The notes under the pieces are model-generated. The model was given only the letters and a program-made list of their open reading frames with translations. It made no database searches and was not told where the DNA came from. Position numbers and translations under genes: made by a program. Below are positions 1 through 5,695 of a stretch of DNA of 7,613 bases, one piece after another. The stretch comes from Sphaerochaetaceae bacterium (GTDB taxonomy: Bacteria; Spirochaetota; Spirochaetia; Sphaerochaetales; Sphaerochaetaceae). The first letter of the stretch is position 1. Each line of letters opens with the position of its first letter. Location of the stretch: positions 1-7,613 of the forward strand of contig JAEDOD010000089.1 of the NCBI GenBank assembly GCA_016302165.1, in the 5' to 3' direction.

Positions 1-230
1 ACAAGGCTGAAGAGGAGAAGAAAGCAGTAGAAATCCGCTCTGACGGTGATTTGTTGGCATTCTGCCATGAGCCTAGAACACGGCAGGAGATTGCAGCATT
101 CTTGGGGATGAAGACTGTATTCTATGCCTTTGAGCATTATGTGCAGCCACTACTTGCCGCCAATAAGCTGGCGATGACCAAGCCGGATAAGCCCAAAAGC
201 AAAAACCAGAAGTATTACACAGTACTTTAA
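1..230 (+). CDS. C-terminal end of an AlbA_2/Schlafen-type ATP-binding or Fic-linked protein (5' partial)
   Basis: The reading frame enters from outside the window, with its first full codon at position 3, and ends at TAA 228-230, leaving 75 visible residues. A basic and acidic linker comes first, then a short winged-helix-like segment containing LLAFCHEPRTRQEIAAFLGM, and the final stretch PDKPKSKNQKYYTVL. From memory, a PDKP-(S/N)-(K/R)NQKY ending after a small HTH is typical of proteins with an N-terminal AlbA_2 (Schlafen) domain plus a divergent GHKL ATPase, often annotated as transcriptional regulators or RecG-like helicases. The same tail also occurs on some Fic-related proteins. The diagnostic N-terminal domains are outside the window, so the full architecture is inferred. 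The frame contains no stop before position 228. No clear terminator follows it. Confidence 0.65.
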   Translation, partial: KAEEEKKAVEIRSDGDLLAFCHEPRTRQEIAAFLGMKTVFYAFEHYVQPLLAANKLAMTKPDKPKSKNQKYYTVL

Positions 231-239
231 TGGGCGTTG

Positions 240-471
240 CTGACTGGTACTTCATGGTAAACCTGATTAAAGATTTCGGAAGGCAGACAGTAATCAGAGT
301 GTCCTTCCATGCATTCTGTGGATGCCGACTTGAAGGCATTCTGATATGGTGAATCGACCTTTTGATAATCCCGATAACTCTCTTGCCTTTTGGAGATAAG
401 ACGAAGGCGAAATTATTGAAGTCTTGATGGGAAATGGGATCTGAGTCTGGTAGGGCTTTGTCATGATCCAA
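240..471 (-). pseudogene. Possible decayed leucine-rich-repeat (BspA-like) protein fragment
   Basis: This 330-base stretch between genes holds no convincing + strand gene. On the minus strand one open frame from about 471 downward reads FNNFAFVLSPKGKRVIG, then HHIRMPSS and LITVCLPKSL. These resemble the beginning and the repeating I-x-IP-x-S units of BspA/LRR_5 surface proteins, which are common in gut anaerobes. The two proline motifs are 19 residues apart, shorter than the usual spacing of about 23. The consensus is poor between them, and only one or two repeats are present. Below about 230 the same frame runs antisense to a better supported gene and must be meaningless there. There is no convincing ribosome-binding site; the frame opens with TTG, and an ATG at 462-464 lies in another frame. 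I read this as a degraded remnant at best, and it may be chance. Confidence 0.22.
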
Positions 472-533
472 GACCTTCGGAAGATAGGAACTTTCTTCTT
501 CATTTTTTCTTCACACTTCCGCCACCCAATATG

Positions 534-542
534 TGGTATATT
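534..542 (+). promoter_or_regulatory. Extended -10 promoter candidate for the flavoprotein gene
   Basis: TG-G-TATATT fits the extended -10 form (TGn followed by a five-of-six match to TATAAT). It would start transcription near 549, just before the ribosome-binding site of the gene at 562. No good -35 hexamer is seen at the normal distance; TTCACA at 510-515 lies 21 bases upstream, which is too far. Confidence 0.4.
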
Positions 543-550
543 CCTTGGCA

Positions 551-554
551 GGAG
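551..554 (+). promoter_or_regulatory. Ribosome-binding site that fixes the flavoprotein start
   Basis: GGAG lies 7 bases before ATG 562. The frame is open further upstream to an ATG at 463, but that start has no such site, and the extra 33 residues do not look like the family's N-terminus. Confidence 0.75.
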
Positions 555-561
555 AAAAGAG

Positions 562-1116
562 ATGAAGAGAATAGTGATGGTAGTAGGATCCCTACGTAAG
601 GAATCCTTCAATAGGAAAGTCGCACAATATATAGAAAGTCTTATTGGATCCAGGGCAGAAGTGTCTTATCTGGAATATGGAGATATTCCATATATGGACC
701 AGGACACAGAGTATCCTGCTCCCTCTTCCATTGAAAGGGTCAGGAAGGAAGTAGGGGAGGCAGATGGCATCTGGTTCCTGACTCCTGAGTATAACTACAG
801 CTATCCAGGAGTATTGAAGAACCTTCTTGACTGGCTTTCCCGTCCTGTAAGGAAGGGAGCCGGAAGAACTGAGACAGCCATAAGAGGGAAGAAGGCTACT
901 CTGAGCGGAGCTGGAGGACGTAACGCTACAGCTGGAGCCAGAAATAAGCTGAGGGAGCTTCTTCCCTTCATTGGTGTGGAAGTGATGGATGGGCTCGAGA
1001 CAGGAATAGCTCTGGATCCCGTTTCTTTCCAGACCAATACTCTTGAGCTGACGGAGGAAGTTAAGGAATCACTATCAAGGCAGGCTGACGCCTTCCTTCT
1101 TTTCCTGGATAAATAG
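562..1116 (+). CDS. NADPH-dependent FMN reductase family flavoprotein
   Basis: The gene encodes a 184-residue cytoplasmic flavodoxin-fold protein of the NADPH-dependent FMN reductase / azoreductase group. These proteins bind FMN and use NAD(P)H to reduce flavin, quinones, azo compounds or metals. A beta strand (RIVMVVGS) leads into the FMN-phosphate loop GSLRKESFNRK (residues 9-19). The family signature TPEYNYSYPGVLKNLLDWLS lies at about 74-93 and contacts the isoalloxazine ring. A later strand and glycine-rich segment (KATLSGAGGRNATAGA, 111-126) also fits the family. Length matches the usual 180-190 residues. The start at ATG 562 is chosen because it follows GGAG and gives the standard MKRIVMVVGS opening; a longer frame from 463 is not supported. 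It appears monocistronic, since the next gene has its own promoter 19 bases beyond its stop. The physiological substrate cannot be told from sequence. Confidence 0.9.
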   Translation: MKRIVMVVGSLRKESFNRKVAQYIESLIGSRAEVSYLEYGDIPYMDQDTEYPAPSSIERVRKEVGEADGIWFLTPEYNYSYPGVLKNLLDWLSRPVRKGAGRTETAIRGKKATLSGAGGRNATAGARNKLRELLPFIGVEVMDGLETGIALDPVSFQTNTLELTEEVKESLSRQADAFLLFLDK

Positions 1117-1134
1117 GAGAAATTATTGACCATC

Positions 1135-1164
1135 TTGATATTTATCCGAAGTGGAAAATATAAT
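1135..1164 (+). promoter_or_regulatory. Strong sigma-70-type promoter for the coiled-coil gene
   Basis: TTGATA (1135-1140) and a perfect TATAAT (1159-1164) are separated by 18 bases. Transcription would start near 1171, only a few bases before the ribosome-binding site at 1177, giving a leader of about 19 bases. This is the best promoter in the window and suggests abundant expression of the small protein downstream. Confidence 0.75.
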
Positions 1165-1176
1165 CTTTATGTATAT

Positions 1177-1182
1177 AAGGAG
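1177..1182 (+). promoter_or_regulatory. Ribosome-binding site that fixes the coiled-coil protein start
   Basis: AAGGAG lies 7 bases before ATG 1190. The same frame is open from 1151, where a GTG codon could be read as a start. That site lies inside the promoter, so the longer version is rejected. Confidence 0.8.
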
Positions 1183-1189
1183 TGATGAC

Positions 1190-1531
1190 ATGCCAAGACC
1201 AAAGGGATCCAAGAATAAGGCAAAGAGTGAAGTGAAGAATACAAGCGTAGACCTTGATGCTCTCATCGAGGAGAAGAAGGCTGCTTCCAGCCTCCTGGAG
1301 GAAGAGATTTCTTCCATCGGCGTAAAGATTGAAGAGCTGAAGGCTGAGAAGAAGGAGAAGTCTGCTTCTCTCAAGGATTTGGCTAAGGAGATAGCTAAAC
1401 TGGAGGAGAAGAAGGCAAAGGAAGAAGAAGCCAAGGCTGAAGAGCAGAGGAAGGCTGATCTTGAGAATGTGCTGTCCAACCTTCTTTCCAGCGGAATGAG
1501 CGTTGAGGCTATTCTTGAAAAGCTGAAATGA
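1190..1531 (+). CDS. Small Lys/Glu-rich coiled-coil protein with basic AT-hook-like N-terminus
   Basis: I do not recognise a named family for this 113-residue protein. It opens with MPRPKGSKNKAK, a basic proline-containing segment resembling an AT-hook or minor-groove binding arm (RPKGSK). From about residue 20 to 93 it is a nearly unbroken, highly charged helix with coiled-coil character. It ends in a short, less charged helix (residues 91-113) containing LSNLLSSGMSVEAILEKLK. By hand count 43 residues are Lys or Glu, and there is no Cys, Trp, His, Tyr or Phe. There is no signal peptide or membrane segment, so it is probably cytoplasmic. The layout (basic tip, dimerising coil, terminal helix) would suit a small nucleoid-associated or DNA-bridging protein, but this is inference. 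It has its own near-consensus promoter, a strong ribosome-binding site and a terminator, so it is a highly expressed single-gene unit. Confidence 0.8.
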   Translation: MPRPKGSKNKAKSEVKNTSVDLDALIEEKKAASSLLEEEISSIGVKIEELKAEKKEKSASLKDLAKEIAKLEEKKAKEEEAKAEEQRKADLENVLSNLLSSGMSVEAILEKLK

Positions 1532-1550
1532 TTTGATGCTTGATTGCTAG

Positions 1551-1590
1551 AAATCCCGTCAGAACCGAAAGGAGCGACGGGATTTTTTTT
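1551..1590 (+). terminator. Rho-independent terminator of the coiled-coil gene
   Basis: A perfect 10-bp stem (AAATCCCGTC at 1551-1560 with GACGGGATTT at 1576-1585) encloses a 15-base loop that itself contains CCGAAAGG. A run of eight T (1583-1590) forms or follows the 3' arm. It begins 20 bases after the stop codon. The run of A on the other side is short, so it acts mainly on + strand transcripts. Confidence 0.93.
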
Positions 1591-1656
1591 GTCTATAGAT
1601 TTAACAGACACAATACTTTGTAAAAATCTAATAAAAAAGTGAAAACCCCCAAAGAG

Positions 1657-1685
1657 TTGATTACATGGTATTATTAATACATAAT
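1657..1685 (+). promoter_or_regulatory. Promoter P1 of the amino-sugar operon
   Basis: TTGATT (1657-1662) and CATAAT (1680-1685) are 17 bases apart, matching four and five of six consensus positions. The predicted start is near 1692, giving a leader of about 90 bases before ATG 1783. It follows the upstream terminator and is the best candidate to drive the four-gene operon. The predicted start falls inside a perfect palindrome (1688-1708). Confidence 0.6.
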
Positions 1686-1687
1686 TG

Positions 1688-1708
1688 CCAATGAAATAGT
1701 TTCATTGG
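1688..1708. promoter_or_regulatory. Palindromic operator candidate ahead of the amino-sugar operon
   Basis: Two perfect 9-base inverted arms, CCAATGAAA (1688-1696) and TTTCATTGG (1700-1708), flank TAG. The site begins two bases after the -10 hexamer of P1 and covers its likely start point, a classic place for a repressor. It lacks a following T run, so it is not a terminator. I cannot match it to a known regulator consensus. A ROK/NagC-like or GntR-type amino-sugar regulator would make sense by context only. As RNA it could also form a 5' hairpin. Confidence 0.5.
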
Positions 1709-1715
1709 AGATGTT

Positions 1716-1724
1716 TGTTATAGT
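1716..1724 (+). promoter_or_regulatory. Possible second promoter P2 (extended -10) of the amino-sugar operon
   Basis: TG-T-TATAGT fits the extended -10 pattern with five of six matches to TATAAT, and would start transcription near 1731. No -35 match is seen at normal spacing; instead the palindrome 1688-1708 occupies that position, which could equally suit an activator or a repressor. The signal is short and may be chance. Confidence 0.22.
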
Positions 1725-1782
1725 CTCAATGAGTATTCCTGAAGGCTACAGATTTTGACGCTTTCAGCATGTAGGGGGATTT

Positions 1783-2439
1783 ATGTATAGAATAGTTGAC
1801 CTGTACGACACAGACCACACCCTGGCCAAAGATTATCTCTTATCTTTCCGCTATCCCTGGGAAGCCTTGAAAGGAATAAAGGACATGATCATCTCCTTGG
1901 GCAAGACTCTTGGTGACGACTATGTTGAGGTTTCTCCCCAGGTATGGGTCCATAAGACAGCCACTGTCTTTCCTTCTGCATATCTAGGCGCTCCCTGCAT
2001 CATCGGAGCCGGCACTGAAGTAAGGCACTGTGCCTTCATCAGAGGCGCAGCCCTGGTTGGGGACAACTGTGTTGTAGGGAACTCAGTGGAACTGAAGAAT
2101 GTAATTCTTTTTGATAATGTGCAGACTCCACACTATAACTATGTAGGGGACTCGATCCTTGGATACAAGTCCCACATGGGAGCTGGCTCCATCACCTCCA
2201 ACGTGAAGAGCGACAAGACTCTTGTGGTGATAAAGAATGGAGATGAAAGGATTGAGACCGGCATCAAGAAGGTTGGAGCAATGCTTGGAGATTATGTTGA
2301 AGTAGGATGCAACAGCGTCCTTAATCCTGGAACTGTCATAGGACGCCATAGCAATGTGTATCCTACAAGCTGTGTAAGGGGAGTCATCCCTGAGGGATGC
2401 ATCCATAAGAATGACGGTACAATAGTAAGGAAGGTGTGA
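1783..2439 (+). CDS. Stand-alone GlmU-like left-handed beta-helix acetyltransferase, probably acting on glucosamine-1-phosphate
   Basis: This 218-residue protein is mostly left-handed beta-helix (hexapeptide repeats, about 46-205) after a short helical N-terminus (YPWEALKGIKDMI, 24-36). It has no nucleotidyltransferase domain, although relatives are often labelled UDP-GlcNAc pyrophosphorylase. Hand alignment to the E. coli GlmU C-terminal domain, without gaps through the active-site region, places R87, E103, K105, H117, Y120 and N140 on R333, E349, K351, the catalytic base H363, Y366 and N386; N377 becomes H131. The segment about 146-165 (DERIETGIKKVGA) is longer than in bacterial GlmU and resembles the helix domain of archaeal Sulfolobus ST0452-type enzymes. 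The family is widespread in gut anaerobes but, as far as I know, little characterised. ATG 1783 follows AGGGGG (1773-1778) with 4 bases between. One base separates its stop from glmM, so it is co-translated with the enzyme that would make its substrate. Acetyl transfer to GlcN-1-P is inferred. Confidence 0.85.
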   Translation: MYRIVDLYDTDHTLAKDYLLSFRYPWEALKGIKDMIISLGKTLGDDYVEVSPQVWVHKTATVFPSAYLGAPCIIGAGTEVRHCAFIRGAALVGDNCVVGNSVELKNVILFDNVQTPHYNYVGDSILGYKSHMGAGSITSNVKSDKTLVVIKNGDERIETGIKKVGAMLGDYVEVGCNSVLNPGTVIGRHSNVYPTSCVRGVIPEGCIHKNDGTIVRKV

Positions 2440-2440
2440 A

Positions 2441-3805
2441 ATGGGAAGATATTTCGGTACAGATGGCTTCAGAGGCGAAGCAAACTCAGTCTTGACAGCA
2501 GACCATGCATATAAGGTAGGCCGTTTCCTTGGCTGGTACTACAACGAGGAAAGAAGGAAGAAGGGAATACCGGGCCAGGCCAAGATTGTCATCGGAAAGG
2601 ATACCAGGCGCTCCTCCTACATGTTCGAGTATTCACTAGTTGGAGGAATCGTAGCCTCCGGCAGCGACGCATACCTACTTCATGTAACCACCACCCCTTC
2701 TGTGGCCTACATCGCAAGAATCGATGATTTTGACTGCGGAATCATGATTTCAGCTTCCCATAATCCCTATTACGACAACGGCATCAAGCTCATCAATGCC
2801 CAGGGAGAGAAGATGGACGAAGAGACCATCGAGAAGGTGGAGGATTACCTGGACGGAAAGTTTGAGATTCCATTCGCCCTTAAGGACAGGATCGGCTGCA
2901 CTGTAGACTACGTCAGCGGAAGAAACAGATATATCGGATATCTCATCTCCCTGGGCATCTACTCCTTCAAGGGACTGAAGGTGGCCCTTGACTGTGCCAA
3001 CGGGTCTTCCTGGAACATTGCAAAGTCTGTCTTCGATGCCCTGGGAGCCAAGACCCTTGTGCTTAGCGCAGATCCCAATGGCCTGAATATCAACAAGGAC
3101 TGCGGTTCCACACATATTGAGCATCTCCAGAAGTTTGTGGTGGAGAACGGCTGCGACGTAGGCTTTGCCTATGATGGAGACGCAGACAGATGTCTATGTG
3201 TGGATGAGAAGGGCAATCTCCTTTCAGGAGACCATATCCTCTACATCTACGGCAGATATATGAAGGACAGGGAGAAGCTTCTCTCCAACACTGTGGTCAC
3301 CACAGTAATGAGCAACTTCGGTCTCTACAAGGCCTTCGACGAATGCGGCATCTCCTATGCCAAGACAAAGGTTGGAGACAAGTATGTCTACGAATATATG
3401 AAGGAGCATGGCTGCAGGCTCGGCGGCGAGCAGTCTGGACACATCATCTTCTCAAAGTATGCCTCCACTGGTGACGGCATCCTTACTTCCTTGAAGATGA
3501 TGGAAGTTATGCTTGCAAAAAAGAAAAAGATGTCCGAGCTCAGCGAAGGCTTCACCGTCTATCCACAGGTTCTGAAGAACGTCAGGGTCAGAGACAAGAA
3601 GGAAGCCCAGAGCGACGAGGATGTGCAGAGCCAGATCAGGAAGGTTGAAGCTCTTCTGGGCTCTTCAGGAAGAATTCTTGTCAGGGAATCTGGAACTGAA
3701 CCTGTGGTCAGGGTCATGGTTGAAGCCGAGACCATGGAAGAGTGCCAGAAATATGTAGACAGCGTGGTATCTGTCATAGAGAAGAAGGGATATACTCTCT
3801 CATAA
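2441..3805 (+). CDS. glmM: Phosphoglucosamine mutase
   Basis: GlmM interconverts glucosamine-6-phosphate and glucosamine-1-phosphate in the cytoplasm, through a phosphoserine and bound magnesium. All four hallmarks of the alpha-D-phosphohexomutase fold are visible. The N-terminus is GRYFGTDGFRG (2-12). The active-site loop is ISASHNPYYDNG (103-114), with S106 as the phosphorylated serine. The metal loop is DGDADR (245-250), with D245, D247 and D249. The sugar-specificity loop is GGEQSGH (328-334), and the GEQSGH form is typical of GlmM rather than PMM/PGM. The C-terminal phosphate-binding loop is RESGTEPVVRVMVE (415-428). Its 454 residues are close to the usual 445-450. ATG 2441 sits one base after the preceding stop, with AAGGAAGG-type sequence inside that gene serving as ribosome-binding site; coupled translation is likely. 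The glmS start is 12 bases downstream. Confidence 0.95.
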   Translation: MGRYFGTDGFRGEANSVLTADHAYKVGRFLGWYYNEERRKKGIPGQAKIVIGKDTRRSSYMFEYSLVGGIVASGSDAYLLHVTTTPSVAYIARIDDFDCGIMISASHNPYYDNGIKLINAQGEKMDEETIEKVEDYLDGKFEIPFALKDRIGCTVDYVSGRNRYIGYLISLGIYSFKGLKVALDCANGSSWNIAKSVFDALGAKTLVLSADPNGLNINKDCGSTHIEHLQKFVVENGCDVGFAYDGDADRCLCVDEKGNLLSGDHILYIYGRYMKDREKLLSNTVVTTVMSNFGLYKAFDECGISYAKTKVGDKYVYEYMKEHGCRLGGEQSGHIIFSKYASTGDGILTSLKMMEVMLAKKKKMSELSEGFTVYPQVLKNVRVRDKKEAQSDEDVQSQIRKVEALLGSSGRILVRESGTEPVVRVMVEAETMEECQKYVDSVVSVIEKKGYTLS

Positions 3806-3817
3806 GGGAGGTGGACT

Positions 3818-5677
3818 ATGTGCGGAATAGTAGGATTTGTTGGGCATAGGCAGGCTGCACCTATTCTCCTTGAAGGACTGTCAAAGCTTGAATACCGTGG
3901 CTATGACTCAGCTGGCCTTGCTGTCAGGGACGGTGAGAAGAATGCTGAAGTGGTAAAGGCAAAAGGCCGTCTTTCCTTCCTTTACGACAAGACTGACGGA
4001 GGAAAGGCCCTTGTCGGCTCCTGCGGCATCGGCCACACCAGATGGGCCACCCATGGAGAGCCCAGCGTAACCAACGCCCATCCCCATGTATCTGGAAACT
4101 GCAGAGCCTCCGGAAGCGGGGAAGTGGAATCTGAAGTCGTGGGAGTCCACAATGGAATCATTGAAAACTACCAGGAGCTGAAGGATAAGCTCTTGAAGCA
4201 TGGATATAGATTCTACAGCCAGACAGATACTGAAGTGGTCATAAAGCTTGTGGACTACTACTACAAGAAATACCGCATCGGTCCCATCGATGCCATTGCC
4301 AAGACCATGGTGAGAGTCAGGGGAAGCTATGCCTTGGAGCTGATGTTCAAGGATCATCCTGGAGAAATCTGGGTAGCCCGTAAAGACAGCCCCATGATCA
4401 TCGGAATAAACGATGGCGAATCCTATATCGCCTCCGATGTTCCTGCAATCCTCAAATACACAAGAGATGTCTACTACATTGGAAACCTTGAGTTTGCCAA
4501 GGTGGTGCCAGGCGCTGTCACCTTCTATAACCTTGACGGCGACGAAGTGAAGAAGGATACCACTCATATAGAGTGGGATGCTGAATCAGCTGAGAAGGCT
4601 GGATATGAGCATTTCATGATCAAGGAGATCCATGAGCAGCCAAAGGCTGTCAAGGATACACTTTCCTCCATCTTCCAGGAGGATGGAATCAAGATTTCTC
4701 TCCCTTCCTCCTTCCTTTCGTCCCTTTCCCAGATCTATATCGTAGCCTGCGGCTCAGCATGGCACGTGGGCCTCAAGGCCCAATACACAATCGAGGACCT
4801 ATGTGGAGTGAATGTGAGAGTGGAGATGGCATCTGAATTCAGATACCGTAATCTTCCTCTCGCCAAAGATTCTCTTGTGATCATAATCAGCCAGTCTGGC
4901 GAGACGGCAGATTCCCTAGCAGCCCTACGTAAGGCCAAGGAGAAGGGAGTCAGGACCTTGGCTGTGGTGAATGTGGTGGGATCCAGCATCGCCAGGGAGG
5001 CTGACGACACCTTATACACTTTAGCTGGTCCTGAGATTTCTGTCGCCACCACCAAGGCCTACAGCGCCCAGCTGGTGGCTCTGGACAGCTTTGCTATAAA
5101 GCTGGCTCTGGCCAAGGGAACAATCACTGAGGAAAAGGCTAAGGAGCTGATTGACGAATTATTCTCCATTCCTGCCAAAATCGAGAGAATTCTTGAAGAT
5201 AAGGGAAGAATCCAGTGGTTTGCTTCCAAGTTCTCCAATATCCATGACGCCTTCTTCGTGGGAAGAGGCCTGGATTATGCCATTGCAATGGAAGGAAGCC
5301 TGAAGCTGAAGGAAGTCTCCTATATCCATAGCGAAGCCTATGCAGCAGGAGAGCTGAAGCATGGAACCATCAGCCTCATTGACCAGGGGACACTGGTCAT
5401 AGGAATTCTTACCCAGGACGATCTCTATGAGAAGACCATTTCCAACCTTGTGGAGTGCAAGAGCAGGGGAGCCTACATCATGGGTCTTACCTCGTGCGGT
5501 AAGTATTCCACTGAAGACAGCGCAGATTTCTCCGTGTATGTGCCGAGAATTGACCAGCACTTCATCGGAAGCCTGGCTGTAGTGCCTCTGCAGCTTTTGG
5601 GATACTATATGTCTGTATCCAGAGGCCTGGACGTGGATAAGCCAAGGAATCTGGCGAAGAGCGTTACTGTAGAGTGA
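3818..5677 (+). CDS. glmS: Glutamine--fructose-6-phosphate aminotransferase (isomerizing)
   Basis: GlmS catalyses the committed step of hexosamine synthesis: fructose-6-phosphate plus glutamine gives glucosamine-6-phosphate plus glutamate. It has the two expected parts. The N-terminal class II glutaminase domain (about 2-230) has Cys2 as nucleophile after removal of Met1, with YRGYDSAG (26-33), HTRWATHG (73-80) and VHNGIIENY (110-118). Two SIS sugar-isomerase domains follow, with ACGSAWHVGLKAQ (310-322), SQSGETADSL (358-367), EGSLKLKEVSYIHSEA (492-507), GELKHG (511-516) and the conserved end DVDKPRNLAKSVTVE (605-619). Length is 619 residues against about 600-610 for the family. Part of the excess is an extra run of roughly 10-12 residues at 92-107, just before VHNGII. 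The GGGAGGTGG ribosome-binding site (3806-3814) fills the short gap after glmM, so there is no room for a glmS ribozyme. It is translated as part of the operon. Confidence 0.97.
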   Translation: MCGIVGFVGHRQAAPILLEGLSKLEYRGYDSAGLAVRDGEKNAEVVKAKGRLSFLYDKTDGGKALVGSCGIGHTRWATHGEPSVTNAHPHVSGNCRASGSGEVESEVVGVHNGIIENYQELKDKLLKHGYRFYSQTDTEVVIKLVDYYYKKYRIGPIDAIAKTMVRVRGSYALELMFKDHPGEIWVARKDSPMIIGINDGESYIASDVPAILKYTRDVYYIGNLEFAKVVPGAVTFYNLDGDEVKKDTTHIEWDAESAEKAGYEHFMIKEIHEQPKAVKDTLSSIFQEDGIKISLPSSFLSSLSQIYIVACGSAWHVGLKAQYTIEDLCGVNVRVEMASEFRYRNLPLAKDSLVIIISQSGETADSLAALRKAKEKGVRTLAVVNVVGSSIAREADDTLYTLAGPEISVATTKAYSAQLVALDSFAIKLALAKGTITEEKAKELIDELFSIPAKIERILEDKGRIQWFASKFSNIHDAFFVGRGLDYAIAMEGSLKLKEVSYIHSEAYAAGELKHGTISLIDQGTLVIGILTQDDLYEKTISNLVECKSRGAYIMGLTSCGKYSTEDSADFSVYVPRIDQHFIGSLAVVPLQLLGYYMSVSRGLDVDKPRNLAKSVTVE

Positions 5678-5695
5678 TTGGATGCGGGGGGATAA

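Noticed and set aside
463..561. N-terminal extension of the flavoprotein from ATG 463
   Set aside because: It crosses the promoter candidate, has no ribosome-binding site, and adds 33 residues absent from the family; ATG 562 has GGAG at 7 bases and the standard start.
1123..1611. 162-residue Ser/Phe-rich minus-strand open frame
   Set aside because: It is the complement of the Lys/Glu-rich coiled-coil gene (AAG/GAG codons read as Phe, Leu and Ser) and also runs through that gene's promoter and terminator.
1745..1766. Short hairpin (GAAGGC with GCTTTC) in the operon leader as a riboswitch or attenuator
   Set aside because: The stem is only six pairs including a G-U, the loop is long, and there is no T run or alternative pairing that I can support.
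3806..3817. glmS ribozyme upstream of glmS
   Set aside because: Only 12 bases separate glmM and glmS, and they are occupied by the ribosome-binding site; no space exists for the ribozyme. The leader at 1692-1782 is also too short and lacks its recognisable core.
3908..4567. 219-residue open frame on the minus strand within glmS
   Set aside because: It is antisense to the conserved glutaminase domain, has no recognisable motif, and is best explained as a shadow of codon bias.
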